In this document: piece after piece, positions 53,609 through 62,967 of the stretch
Layout of the letters: the number at the start of each line of letters is the position of its first letter
Numbering within the stretch: the stretch's first letter is position 1
Source: Bacteroidota bacterium
GTDB lineage: Bacteria; Bacteroidota; Rhodothermia; Rhodothermales; Bin80
Direction: 5' to 3'
DNA length: 64,000 bases
Assembly: GCA_028875125.1 (NCBI GenBank)
Contig: JAPPGC010000016.1
Location: 62,001 to 126,000, forward strand
Translations under genes and position numbers: made by a program
Notes under the pieces: generated by a model
What the model saw: the letters and a program-made list of their open reading frames with translations, nothing else
Told to the model about the DNA's origin: nothing
Databases searched by the model: none

Positions 53609-56370
53609 TAGAAACGGTAATTGAGTCCGACACTGACCTTGCGGGGTGCTCCAAAGTTTTCCTGGCGATAATAAAACTCGTCCAAGCTGTTTAGCCCTCC
53701 TACCTGTGCACCGGTTCGCCGGAATAATTCTAGTGTAACAGATTCGTCAGCCCTTCCGGTATCCTCGTAAACACCCACTTCCTGCACGGTATCAAAGAGG
53801 TTCTGGGCCTGCAGGAACAGTTGCAGGTTCGCTTTGATGCCGGGTATACGGTAGTAAATGCGTACATCCGTACCGAATATAGACGGCTTGGTTGCGTTAT
53901 TCTTCTTTGAAGATCGAATAAACTCACGTACGGTTGTGTAGGGCGTACCGCTCTGTAGTCGGTTGATGAATGTGACGGAGAGTCCGGTTACCGGTTCTAC
54001 GGTGATAGTATTGTTGAGTACGTGTCTGCGGTCCCAGTCCAGACGTACAAGGGAAAGAATTTCGTCCAGACCGGCCTGTTGCCGACCAAAGGCTTCACCC
54101 GGGCTGGAGGAAGTTCCTTCGGCAAACTGCAGGGTGTAGTCAATAGTCCAGTTCAGGATGCCACCAGGTCGCTGGAAGAGTGAGAAGGTGAGGCCCCTTA
54201 TGGTGCCGTAGTCCCGGTTGATCCACCGGATAATGAAGTCTCCCTGCGGGGTTCGCGCAATTTCCTGGCCGGTGAGATTACGTACATCTTTCGAAAAGAT
54301 CGTGATCTCCATACCAATCCGGCGTGTGAATCCCTGTTGCAGGCCAACCTCAAAGGAAAGTGTGCGCTCAGGATTAATTCCTGGGTTACCAAATGAATTC
54401 GATAAGGAGGCGGGGTTGACCTCGTACTCCGGGTTCGTGTATAGAAGCCCGAATGAGGGAATCTGGAAGAACAGCCCAGCCGAAAAACGCATAACTCCGG
54501 TTTCCGAAATGGGAAAAGCCACGCCTAGGCGTGGGCTGAGCTGCATGTCTACTTTGGCCGGTTCACGATTGGAGATTGAATTCTCGGGATTGTCGGGGTC
54601 CGGTATTTCTTCAAGTTCTCCCTGTCCCCAGTCCAATGGTGATAGATAATCAGGATCAAAATAATCGAAGCGCAGGCCCGCATTAACAATAAGTCCGGTA
54701 AACTCCATCTTATCCTGCACATAGGCGGAAAACTCTACGGGATTTGCTTGGAGAGAGTTATCGGCGAACTGGTCGGGCGAGGGTTGGGGTAGGTTACCGG
54801 TCCGGAAGGAGCGTTCAATCCCAAAGTCCCTGTTGTCCAGGGTATGCAAGCGGGCCTGCATTCCAATTTTCATCAGGTGCACGCGATTGAGCTGATGAGA
54901 GTAGTCGGCAACAACAGTATGAGTTGCTGTAAGCTGATCGCTGGTAGAAAGGTCATTACCACCAACGGCAAATGCGTTTGCCCCCTGCAAAAAGGAGAAG
55001 TCACTGCTCACGTAACGTTCGTCGAAAGGCGACTCAAACAGGTACACTTCCGTTTTATCATGCAGGTAGCTATAAGAGAGATTTGCAAACGCGCTACTAC
55101 CTATGGTGTAATGCAATCCGAGGATGTGAGTCTGATTAAGGAAATGTACGGTATTGATGCCGTCAGGGATGTACTTGAGGTTATGATTGTAAGGCTGGAA
55201 CGTACCAGATTGGAAGAAGACGTTGTAGTCTACATTAAACCGTGGTGTTATCGCGTATCCCAGTGTAGCATTCACGGACAGGCGCTCAGTACTGTTACGG
55301 GGCACGAACGCGCCATCTCCTGAGGAATCAATGATCCAGGCCTCACGGGGTAACCCGGTATTCAGGTTCTGGGAAGAATCCGACGGAGCAAACAGGTTTC
55401 GTCCGATAAAGTGTGAGTTATCCTGCAGGTAGCGAACTGTTGCCTGCAGACCGAGGCGGTTACGGATCAGTGGTCCTCCCAGCGAAGCCTGCACATCAAG
55501 GAGATTCGGCAGGCTTGCAGCGTCCATGTAGGAGACAGTATCGGGTTTGAAGTCCGCGGCAGTGAGTGATGAACCGGGATCGGTTGTGCGACCGACAAAT
55601 TCCAGTTCCCGGTTACTCGCGATGGCACCTGCGTAGGCCAGCAAAGAGCTACTCCACCGGTCAGGTACGTCCTTGGTTACTATATTCACTACGCCACTCG
55701 TCGCCTGGCCATACTCAGCATTAAATACTCCGCTGATCACCTCCAGGCTCTCAACCATATTCTGTTCAATTTCGAATGCGGCGTCTTTACTGAATGCGTT
55801 GGTAATTGGTACACCGTTAACCAGATAGGTCACTTCACCGGTGCGTCCTCCCCGGAAGTGGCCATCAACGACACCCGCCTGCAGATTGATTGCATCTCGC
55901 ACATTCGTTACGGGTAGGACTTCAAGTTGCTCCGCATCAATAACAGCAGTGGTCGTAGTGCGATCCATCTCCACGATGGGGCGCTCAGCTACGACCACAA
56001 TCTCTTCGCCGAGAATTGCCTCCTCACGCAGTACAAAATTAACAGTTGTTGTTTGGTCCTGAACTACGCGGACGTTCTGGGTAGTGACCGTTGCGAAACC
56101 TACGAAGGAGGCCCGGACGCTGTAGGTGCCAGGCGGAATATTGAGGATATAGTAGTACCCGTCAGCGTCGGTCACACCCCCAATCACGGTGCCCTCAAGA
56201 ATAACATTGACGCCAGGAAGCCCTTGATTGGTGCCTGCTTCCAAGACCCTTCCAGCAATCTTACCAGTCGGACCGGAGGGGCGGGCAAATAAGTTACCCG
56301 TCCCTCCAGCACCGATCATCAGTAAAAGTATGAGCGACGCAGCAAAGCTGCGACGCAACTGACCATGCAT
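53608..56370 (-). CDS. TonB-dependent receptor with N-terminal carboxypeptidase-regulatory domain
   Basis: This 920-aa outer-membrane receptor opens with MHGQLRRSFAASLILLLMIGAGG, a signal peptide. The beta-sandwich regulatory domain (KIAGRVLEAGTNQGLPGVNVIL ... YYILNIPPGTYSVRASFVGF) is followed by the plug (LPVTNVRDAINLQAGVVDGHFRGG; SLEVISGVFNAEYGQATSG) and barrel, ending KVSVGLNYRF with an aromatic last residue as required for BAM. Its start overlaps the stop of the upstream gene by one base (TAATG). It likely imports oligosaccharides or calcium-bound ligands bound by the neighbouring secreted proteins; there is no SusD. Confidence 0.92.
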   Translation of the reverse strand: MHGQLRRSFAASLILLLMIGAGGTGNLFARPSGPTGKIAGRVLEAGTNQGLPGVNVILEGTVIGGVTDADGYYYILNIPPGTYSVRASFVGFATVTTQNVRVVQDQTTTVNFVLREEAILGEEIVVVAERPIVEMDRTTTTAVIDAEQLEVLPVTNVRDAINLQAGVVDGHFRGGRTGEVTYLVNGVPITNAFSKDAAFEIEQNMVESLEVISGVFNAEYGQATSGVVNIVTKDVPDRWSSSLLAYAGAIASNRELEFVGRTTDPGSSLTAADFKPDTVSYMDAASLPNLLDVQASLGGPLIRNRLGLQATVRYLQDNSHFIGRNLFAPSDSSQNLNTGLPREAWIIDSSGDGAFVPRNSTERLSVNATLGYAITPRFNVDYNVFFQSGTFQPYNHNLKYIPDGINTVHFLNQTHILGLHYTIGSSAFANLSYSYLHDKTEVYLFESPFDERYVSSDFSFLQGANAFAVGGNDLSTSDQLTATHTVVADYSHQLNRVHLMKIGMQARLHTLDNRDFGIERSFRTGNLPQPSPDQFADNSLQANPVEFSAYVQDKMEFTGLIVNAGLRFDYFDPDYLSPLDWGQGELEEIPDPDNPENSISNREPAKVDMQLSPRLGVAFPISETGVMRFSAGLFFQIPSFGLLYTNPEYEVNPASLSNSFGNPGINPERTLSFEVGLQQGFTRRIGMEITIFSKDVRNLTGQEIARTPQGDFIIRWINRDYGTIRGLTFSLFQRPGGILNWTIDYTLQFAEGTSSSPGEAFGRQQAGLDEILSLVRLDWDRRHVLNNTITVEPVTGLSVTFINRLQSGTPYTTVREFIRSSKKNNATKPSIFGTDVRIYYRIPGIKANLQLFLQAQNLFDTVQEVGVYEDTGRADESVTLELFRRTGAQVGGLNSLDEFYYRQENFGAPRKVSVGLNYRF

Positions 56371-58931
56371 TATTTGATCAATTGCATGTACCGTGTCATT
56401 ACTACGGACGTCCCAACTTCCAGTCTGTAAATATAGACGCCTGAGGCTAATCCAGCACCGTCAAAACTTACGGTATGCGTCCCTGCTGTCTGTGGCTTTT
56501 GATTCAGGAGGGTTGCGACTGGTCTTCCGAGTGTGTCAAAGACACGCAGCGTAACGGTTTCGGATTCAGGCAGTGCGAATTGAATTGATGTGCTTGGATT
56601 GAAGGGGTTGGGATAGTTCTGGTCCAAGGCGATCTCTTTTGGAAGCTCATTGGCGTCTTCAAGACTTGTCTGGGTCACGTCGGTAACCGTCACCTCCAGG
56701 TTCATGGTCTTGCCATCGTAGTCCATGTCTGTACTAGACGCAGTGTGCACGAGTGTCACCATGTCATCGTCTCCATCTCCATCTATCGCCGCCGTCATCA
56801 TGACCGCCTGTGCTGTGTCCCAGTTCTGCATCGTAAACGTCAGGCCCGAGAAATCTGTACTCGCATCCCCATCATTATCCAGCGTTAGATCCGTCCCGTC
56901 TTGTCCCGTAATCGCCACCATCACATCGGCCGTTGGTTCTGAGGTGAGCTTCACGTAATAGGTCTGACTCCCGGCCTCATCCACAGATAGGGTGGTGATC
57001 GCTGCACCAGCAGCCATCTCGGAAAGCTCAATTTCCGCCCTCATCATACCACCTTGCGCTTCCCGGCCAGCCAAGGCTACAGCGGGCCATTGCGCCGGTG
57101 TATTCCACCACTGTCCGTCGGCATTGCCCTTAAGGGACCACTGGATCTGATTATCGCGATTTCCTCCGTCTCCATCATTCAGCACGAAGTTGAATGGGAA
57201 GTAGGAGACATCCGAGCCTGTGGGGAGAGGAGTAATGGCATCCATTTGATCAGTATTCTGGATCTGATCCAGCGGGATCACGGAGAGCAACTTATAGCCC
57301 GAGACCTGGCCACTAGCGTCCATTAGCTGATCATAAATTGCTCCCGCACCTTGTGGAACGGCATCTATGCTCCAGCCAACAAAGATGGCTCCGGCAGTAC
57401 CTGCTTTGGTACCGTCGCCTTGACCCATAAGCCGGAATTGATAATCAGCAAAATCGCCACGCATAATATCCTGATGCGGGGTACCCGAGAAGATCCCACC
57501 GCCATCAACATCTCGCACATCGTAGTTTCCCCATCCAAATTCAATGCTGTCATGTTGCCAGCCGTCAGCTGGATTTCCACCTGCAGCCTGCAAGGTAATC
57601 TCATCGTCGGTCACCTCCACATAGAGGTACAGTTCAGGAGGGTCAGCACCATAACCTGCCCAGAGCTTGGCGCTCAGGTCCTCGTCTGGGGTTAACTGGC
57701 CACCATCTCCGGGCTTGGAGCGTGCCCGATTAAGCTCAAAAGGCATGTACCCATCAGGAAAGCCATCCTCCACTACATTGTCAAACATGTCACCGAAGAG
57801 CTGGTCAGTAAGGTGATTTATTTCGTCCTCAGTCAGTTCCGCAATATGAGCCTGAATGGGAAGGTTTTCATTCGCGACCTCCCCCTTGCTCATTGATATG
57901 TCAGTGTTTTCAACTCCGAACCCACTTAACGTTGTTACTGCGTAGTGTACCGTAAGTGGAGCCAATGATGCGTGTGGAACCTCAATTTTGTGGTGGACGG
58001 AGGTCACGCCGCCAGTAGCTCGTGCAGCCAAACTAACTCCACTCGCCTTAATGTCCGTTATGTCATTGACGCTGGAATAGACGTTGTATCCGTCCGCACC
58101 ATCTACGGGCATCCACGATATCATATTACTGTCGGCTGTAGCCGTAACCGAAACCCCCGCGGCTGCACTTACGGGATCATTTGCCACAGAGAGATCCAGG
58201 TTTTCTGCTCCGATATAGACGTCGTCTACATAAATGGTACCTCCGCCTGTATTGTTGTCAAAGAAGACCCCAATGTTCTGGACGTTGGTCCATTCAAACT
58301 CTTCCCAAAGCTGAGGGTTGTCTACTGTATTAGGGCCAAGTTCATCACCAACGCCAACCCCAAATCCTCCACTGGACCAGGCGCCTACATATTTCCATAG
58401 GCTGTCCAAGCCGTCCAGAGTGCTGGCCGTCTTGGCGTCTTCGAGTTCGGTATAGGTGGCCGGGGGCAACGGAATTGAAACTTCATGCCACTGGCCATCC
58501 CGCATACTTTCAGGTATGCGCCAAGCTAGACGGAAGGGCAGGTCAGCAGAACCGTCATCAGCCGAGCTTCCGTCTGTCTTGTCTTCAAACATAAGCTGGA
58601 CGTTTGGCATTCCGGCGTTTGCCGGATCAACCCAAATCCTGGCATGCAGCACATCACCGTCGGCACGGTTTTGTGATATATCGACGCCAACATCTGCGGG
58701 GAAGCGAAAGGCTTGGAAAGCCCAGTTCCCATACACATATTCGACGATCGCATTTGTCGGATCAGCCGGATCTTCTATGATATTGCCATCAAAGGAAGGG
58801 ACCAATGTGTTGGTTCCATTAACAAAGAAAATGAAGTCATCCCCCAGTGGTGGACCAGCCTGTCCGTGGGCATCCGAGGCTGCAAAAAGCAGCAGGATGA
58901 CGGTAAACAAGTAGATAGCAGTGTGCCTCAT
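56370..58931 (-). CDS. Secreted CBM9-like and Calx-beta-like protein with T9SS sorting domain
   Basis: This 853-aa protein starts at MRHTAIYLFTVILLLFAASDAHG, a clean signal peptide (a 14-codon upstream extension is less likely). The N-terminal jelly-roll domain (FRFPADVGVDISQNRADGDVLHARIWV ... TIYVDDVYIGAE) looks like a carbohydrate-binding fold. A fibronectin-like module follows, then a CBM9-like domain (ELYLYVEVTDDEITLQAAGG), a Calx-beta-type repeat (TTLSVDEAGSQTYYVKLTSEPTADVMVAI) and a T9SS type A signal (DQNYPNPFNPSTSIQFALPE, GVYIYRLEVG). No catalytic site is visible, so a surface glycan-binding role is likely. It heads the operon. Confidence 0.85.
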   Translation of the reverse strand: MRHTAIYLFTVILLLFAASDAHGQAGPPLGDDFIFFVNGTNTLVPSFDGNIIEDPADPTNAIVEYVYGNWAFQAFRFPADVGVDISQNRADGDVLHARIWVDPANAGMPNVQLMFEDKTDGSSADDGSADLPFRLAWRIPESMRDGQWHEVSIPLPPATYTELEDAKTASTLDGLDSLWKYVGAWSSGGFGVGVGDELGPNTVDNPQLWEEFEWTNVQNIGVFFDNNTGGGTIYVDDVYIGAENLDLSVANDPVSAAAGVSVTATADSNMISWMPVDGADGYNVYSSVNDITDIKASGVSLAARATGGVTSVHHKIEVPHASLAPLTVHYAVTTLSGFGVENTDISMSKGEVANENLPIQAHIAELTEDEINHLTDQLFGDMFDNVVEDGFPDGYMPFELNRARSKPGDGGQLTPDEDLSAKLWAGYGADPPELYLYVEVTDDEITLQAAGGNPADGWQHDSIEFGWGNYDVRDVDGGGIFSGTPHQDIMRGDFADYQFRLMGQGDGTKAGTAGAIFVGWSIDAVPQGAGAIYDQLMDASGQVSGYKLLSVIPLDQIQNTDQMDAITPLPTGSDVSYFPFNFVLNDGDGGNRDNQIQWSLKGNADGQWWNTPAQWPAVALAGREAQGGMMRAEIELSEMAAGAAITTLSVDEAGSQTYYVKLTSEPTADVMVAITGQDGTDLTLDNDGDASTDFSGLTFTMQNWDTAQAVMMTAAIDGDGDDDMVTLVHTASSTDMDYDGKTMNLEVTVTDVTQTSLEDANELPKEIALDQNYPNPFNPSTSIQFALPESETVTLRVFDTLGRPVATLLNQKPQTAGTHTVSFDGAGLASGVYIYRLEVGTSVVMTRYMQLIK

Positions 58932-59343
58932 TGCTGTTGTCAGATTAGTGAATAGATGGTTCCAGCACGCCAAAATATACGCTAGAAAAGGTTTTCAGAG
59001 AGCAGAACACACAAACCCGCTCCCGATTTTTGGTGGTACGACGGAAAGATAAGGAATTTCTCATTAAGTGTGTACACTCGTCTCTTATTTTCGGATTTCT
59101 TGGAGCGTTATTCAAAATTCTATTTACTCACCTGGTGATCCTGCTAATTTAGACATACAAATTTGGTTCAACTAAGTCAGATTACGAGAATTCGAGAGTG
59201 GGTTCACCGTGATCTGGTGATGCAGGTTCAAGCCACTGCAGAATAATAGGAATGCCTAGCCTCCTGCCACTCTGGATTTAGCGTTTCCTTGGATTTTAAG
59301 GATCCTTTTCGATGTAGAGGCTGAATCTACTTAGGTAAGGCCG
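58932..59343. other. Upstream region of the T9SS-TonB operon
   Basis: About 410 AT-rich bases that must contain the operon promoter. Besides the GAAAA-GG-TTTTC repeat, AGTGT-GT-ACACT (59067-59078) and AAGGATCCTT (59298-59307) are small palindromes of uncertain meaning. No gene is seen. Confidence 0.4.
58985..58996. promoter_or_regulatory. GAAAA-GG-TTTTC inverted repeat, candidate LacI-type operator
   Basis: GAAAA (58985-58989) and TTTTC (58992-58996) flank GG, about 54 bases upstream of the operon's first ATG. The size and A/T arms resemble operators of LacI-family regulators, and a LacI-family gene lies 4 kb away. The centre is not the usual CG, so the link is weak. Confidence 0.3.
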
Positions 59344-59718
59344 CTATACACATGTCCTCCGAAACCGTAGGTTCAAGAGGTGGCCTAGCAGGAGGACAAC
59401 CGAGCCGAGGGCTGTTAGGCTTGTTTCGGCGGATTCGCCCAGCACGTCCTCGGTGAGGACGGCGGCGATGAGCAGGGCAAGACCACTCACTAGAAAGGCG
59501 GGCACGATGGCATGGCGGTGTTGTTTGTAACTGGGCCAAGCCACGAGTAGAACGACTCCCGCAAGGATTATAGTTAAGCCAATGTGAATGGCTTCGGAGG
59601 CAACCCATGCCAGCGCACCCGTAGCGATGAACGGTACGGCGACGCAGTGCAGAAAGCACAGTGACGAAAAGATGATGCCCGTCGCGTCAAGTGGAGGACG
59701 GGTGGTACTGGTCGTCAT
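59344..59718 (-). CDS. MerC-domain membrane protein
   Basis: This 124-aa integral protein has four hydrophobic helices. The first contains SLCFLHCVAVPF, with the cysteine pattern and histidine of MerC, and WPSYKQHRHAIV lies between TM2 and TM3. Members of the family were named for mercuric ion uptake but many lack mer context and probably move or sense other metals. The ATG at 59718 (MTTSTTRPPLDAT) gives a natural N-terminus; an in-frame upstream extension is not convincing. No mer genes are present here. Confidence 0.78.
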   Translation of the reverse strand: MTTSTTRPPLDATGIIFSSLCFLHCVAVPFIATGALAWVASEAIHIGLTIILAGVVLLVAWPSYKQHRHAIVPAFLVSGLALLIAAVLTEDVLGESAETSLTALGSVVLLLGHLLNLRFRRTCV

Positions 59719-60120
59719 GAAGATACATTGTTGAGGTTTGTGGCAATAGGTCGCGACGAAGGTGCCAACTTTGTAGGATTTACTCCTGATTCTTTTAGCA
59801 TGTAGTGAGCAACCCCCGTAACCCAAGCAATTAAAATTGGAGGGGAAGTATACAAAAAAATGTTCACACGCGAGTCAACGTAGTTACAGTAGACAATCCT
59901 GTCCTTGAGTGTTTGGTGTAATGCTCAGGCTCTTTCTCAATGTTAGAAAGCTGCATACAGAACTCATCATTTGCAGCTTTTTTCGCGTCCTGCAAGTTTC
60001 GGTTGTGAGAATAGTTCGCTGTGCTTGAAGCTTACAATGAACACTTGGGGGCCGGGGCTCACCGAACTGTGCAATTGATTTACAGATGAATCATTAAGTG
60101 GACATCGCTGGAGGACAATA
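59719..60120. other. Intergenic region between TPR copy B and merC-like gene
   Basis: A 400-base gap with both neighbours on the minus strand. It holds the hairpin listed at 59947-59980 and the unassigned promoter of the merC-like gene. A possible frame at 59967-60176 overlaps the TPR gene and lacks support. Confidence 0.4.
59947..59980 (-). terminator. Hairpin downstream of the CRTAC1-TPR copy B operon
   Basis: AAAGCTGCA (59947-59955) and TGCAGCTTT (59972-59980) make a perfect 9-bp stem with a 16-base loop. On the plus strand it is followed by TTT; on the minus strand the stem's own TTT is followed by CT. It fits a terminator for the minus-strand TPR gene 140 bases upstream, or a bidirectional one. 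Confidence 0.55.
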
Positions 60121-61296
60121 TCATGGATGGGGTTGCTGCCTAGCCAATCTTTGCACAGCTGGATGATCTGGATCAACGAGGACAGCCTTTTGCCAGGCTT
60201 CTCTTGCCAGTGCCGTACGGTTGGTCTTTACATAGATCTCTCCCAAGCTCAACCATGCGAGAACGTAGTTCGAGTCAGTAACCAAAATGTGCAGTAGTTC
60301 CTGCTCTGCCTCCTCGAGGCTACCCAGTGCCATTTTAGCATTCGCAATATGAAACTGCAGATTAATATTGTTCGGCCGGAGAGCACGCGCGATCAGGTAT
60401 ACTCTCAAAGCTTCCTCTGTACGGCCGGAGCGGCGAAGCGCGGTCGCATAGTCAACTTGCGCCTGAAAGTTAGTAGGTTGACGGTTCGCAGTGTTGGCCA
60501 GGCGACCTGCTGCTTGCTCAATAGCTCGCAAAGAGTCCGCTTTGGTAAGAATTCTGGAGGATTGATCGGACTCCCCCAATTGCTGGAGTGCCTGTCCTAA
60601 TACGTATTGAGGTTCTGCGGTCCGCGGATTCCTAATAACGATGTCTTGAAGAAGAGGCACAGCCTCTTCACTGCGACCAAGTCGCAAGAGAAGTCTTCCC
60701 TGTCGAACCTGATCTGCAAGGTGATTCGGCCGAATTCTCAGTGCCATTCTGGTATGAGCCAAGGATTCGGTGTAGCTTCCCTGTTGCTCCAGCCAATCGG
60801 CCAGGCTGGTATGTGCAGGGGCATAAAGGGAGTCCAGAACAATTGCCTGCCTGAATGCAGCAACTGCACTGTCGGGCTCGCTTAGAACATTATATACCGC
60901 CCCCGCAGCATGCCATGACATCGCAGCAGCGCTGTCGTTGATGGCTTGAATAAATTGATCAAGAGCTTGGCGGTTTTGCCGCTGCCCATAGTAGACGTTG
61001 CCAAGATTGTGTCTGACGCCGGGGTAATCTCGTTCTATTTTGATAACAGCCAGGTATGCCGCCTCTGCGTTATCCCACTGCTGAAGTTCGAAGTAGATGC
61101 GTCCACGCATGAAATACGCATCCGCCGATTGGTTATCAAGTGTAAGTGCGCTGTCAGCCAGATTCAGGGCCTCGTGGTAATCCCGGAGCTCTAATGCTTC
61201 CTGCGACGCTTGTATGAGTTTCGCCACCCCCGGATTGCTCTCTCGAGGGCTGCAGGCCGACAGCATCAGGATAATTATGAGTACGTGTATTCTCAT
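60121..61296 (-). CDS. TPR-repeat lipoprotein, copy B
   Basis: This 391-aa lipoprotein has signal peptide MRIHVLIIILMLSAC. About nine to ten TPR units follow, such as ADAYFMRGRIYFELQQWDNAEAAYLAVI, VRHNLGNVYYGQRQNRQALDQFIQAI and AWLSLGEIYVKTNRTALAREAW. It is longer than copy A (274 aa) but of the same make. Its ATG overlaps the stop of the CRTAC1 copy B gene by 4 bases (ATGA), so the pair is translationally coupled. Likely role: scaffold or partner for the CRTAC1 protein at the outer membrane (inferred). Confidence 0.88.
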   Translation of the reverse strand: MRIHVLIIILMLSACSPRESNPGVAKLIQASQEALELRDYHEALNLADSALTLDNQSADAYFMRGRIYFELQQWDNAEAAYLAVIKIERDYPGVRHNLGNVYYGQRQNRQALDQFIQAINDSAAAMSWHAAGAVYNVLSEPDSAVAAFRQAIVLDSLYAPAHTSLADWLEQQGSYTESLAHTRMALRIRPNHLADQVRQGRLLLRLGRSEEAVPLLQDIVIRNPRTAEPQYVLGQALQQLGESDQSSRILTKADSLRAIEQAAGRLANTANRQPTNFQAQVDYATALRRSGRTEEALRVYLIARALRPNNINLQFHIANAKMALGSLEEAEQELLHILVTDSNYVLAWLSLGEIYVKTNRTALAREAWQKAVLVDPDHPAVQRLARQQPHP

Positions 61297-62960
61297 TGAC
61301 CCGATTCACGGAGGCGGAGGGTTTGATTTGCTGCAATATCGGTTTGCCGGGTTACCTGACCGCTGGGCCAACGTACGGTAACAGTGTCTGCATCTTGAAA
61401 TAATCCCAGCCCAAACGTAGCTGTCTTTTCGGATTGGGAAGCATAGCTGTGTCCGGCACGCACGCGGCGGGATTGTTTCAGGGTTCCGGTCCAGACTTCG
61501 ATCACAGCATCAATTGCCTGTCCATCCAGCTGTACACGTAACCAGTTATTTTCCGAGGGCAGATCATTGCGGAATAGGTAGAGTGGCCCATTGTTTTCTG
61601 TAATGAGGAGGTCAAGGTCACCGTCGAGATCAATGTCCGCCGTAGCAGCTCCCCGTCCCACCATTGCGAGTGTCAGCCCGAGGTTGGGGGCCTCATCCGT
61701 GAATACGCCATAACCGTCATTTACGAAGAGTTGTGCGAGCTGCCTGTAATGCGAAATGTCGCTGAATTCGCTGGCTTGCGGGTTAATGTGACCGTTGGCT
61801 GCCAATAGATCTAAATCCCCGTCAAGTTCAGCGTCGAACAAGACTAATCCAAATGTCAGCGCCGGTATGCTTAGCGGACCAATACCACTCTTCGGGCCAC
61901 GCTCTTCAAAAAAACCCGATGGTGTATATCTGTATACGCCATTCATTTGGTCCTGAAAATGACCTATGAAAATTGTCGGCTCTCCGGTGGAGTCTACAAC
62001 ACCTACATCAATACCCATACCGGCGCGCGCCCGTCCACGCATATCCAGGGCCATTCCCCGGGCAAGCCCAATGTCTTCAAAGGTACCATCCTGAAGATTC
62101 ACGAAAAGCTGATCGGGATCAGTGTCATTGGCCAAAACAATATCGGGCCAGCCGTCTCTGTTGATGTCCATCGTAACCGCTCCCAGAGTTTTCCCTGAGC
62201 CTGCGAGACCAGATTCTTCCGTTTGCTCGATGAATGTACCATCGCCCCGATTTAAATAGAAGCGCCCTGGCGTGCCCGGGTAGAGTTCTGGTGTGCAGTA
62301 ACGTTTTTGTATACCGTCGCTAGTACAAACCAGATCGATATCAGGAGTCCAGTCGACGTACCCCGTGACATAAAGATCTAACCAGCCGTCAAGATTGGCA
62401 TCCAGGAATAAAGCAGCTACATTCCACTCTGATGGAGCACCTAAGCCGTAAGCGTCTGTGACATCCTTAAACACACGGTTGTCATTAATGAGTAGCACAT
62501 TGCGCCCAAGCGAAGTAAAGTAGAGGTCGTCATCACCATCCAGGTCAATATCCCCTGCGATGAGTCCCATACCATAACCCGAAACTGTTGCGAGGTTGGT
62601 TTCCGGGGTTACGTCTGTAAAACTTCCATTACCGTCACCCCGGTAAATCCAGATTCCAGTGCTTGAGTTGTTGGTCCATGATTGTCCTCCCACAACGGCA
62701 AGATCAATTAAGTCATCATTGTTGTAGTCGAAAAAGACGGCCCCGGCTCCAAAAGTTTCAGGCATATACCAATTTCCCTCTGCACCATTGATGTGCCTGA
62801 AATCACCCAGCCCTGCTTCCTCCGTGATTTCGACAAATACCCATTTTTGTTTTGGGGAAGCACAACCGGTATACAGAATAATTAGCAGTCCAAGAAGGCA
62901 CGTCAATACATAGCAATTGGGGAGCCAGGGAGTAACATCCGGGCAAATCCGGCGTGGCAT
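61293..62960 (-). CDS. CRTAC1-family FG-GAP/ASPIC-UnbV lipoprotein, copy B
   Basis: This 555-aa lipoprotein has signal peptide ending LIILYTGC. The beta-propeller repeats match copy A almost block by block: EITEEAGLGDFRHINGAEGNWYMPE, FFDYNNDDLIDLAVVGG, GDIDLDGDDDLYFTSLGRNVL, FLDANLDGWLDLYVTGYV, DINRDGWPDIVLANDTDPDQ and ADIDLDGDLDLLITEN. The ASPIC/UnbV C-terminus (NWLRVQLDGQAIDAVIEVW; VTVRWPSGQVTRQ) follows. The start is taken at MPRRICPDVTPW, 7 bp after the LacI stop; a longer ORF would overlap the regulator gene. Calcium-dependent ligand binding is inferred from Asp/Asn loops. Confidence 0.9.
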   Translation of the reverse strand: MPRRICPDVTPWLPNCYVLTCLLGLLIILYTGCASPKQKWVFVEITEEAGLGDFRHINGAEGNWYMPETFGAGAVFFDYNNDDLIDLAVVGGQSWTNNSSTGIWIYRGDGNGSFTDVTPETNLATVSGYGMGLIAGDIDLDGDDDLYFTSLGRNVLLINDNRVFKDVTDAYGLGAPSEWNVAALFLDANLDGWLDLYVTGYVDWTPDIDLVCTSDGIQKRYCTPELYPGTPGRFYLNRGDGTFIEQTEESGLAGSGKTLGAVTMDINRDGWPDIVLANDTDPDQLFVNLQDGTFEDIGLARGMALDMRGRARAGMGIDVGVVDSTGEPTIFIGHFQDQMNGVYRYTPSGFFEERGPKSGIGPLSIPALTFGLVLFDAELDGDLDLLAANGHINPQASEFSDISHYRQLAQLFVNDGYGVFTDEAPNLGLTLAMVGRGAATADIDLDGDLDLLITENNGPLYLFRNDLPSENNWLRVQLDGQAIDAVIEVWTGTLKQSRRVRAGHSYASQSEKTATFGLGLFQDADTVTVRWPSGQVTRQTDIAANQTLRLRESGQ

Positions 62961-62967
62961 CGTCACA

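Noticed and set aside
53608-56370. Classical SusCD polysaccharide utilisation pair
   Set aside because: The partner gene is not SusD-like: the 1126-aa protein has calcium loops and a T9SS C-terminus, with no SusD/RagB helical TPR fold.
59344-59718. Mercury-resistance operon
   Set aside because: Only a MerC-like gene is present; no merA, merR, merT or merP nearby.
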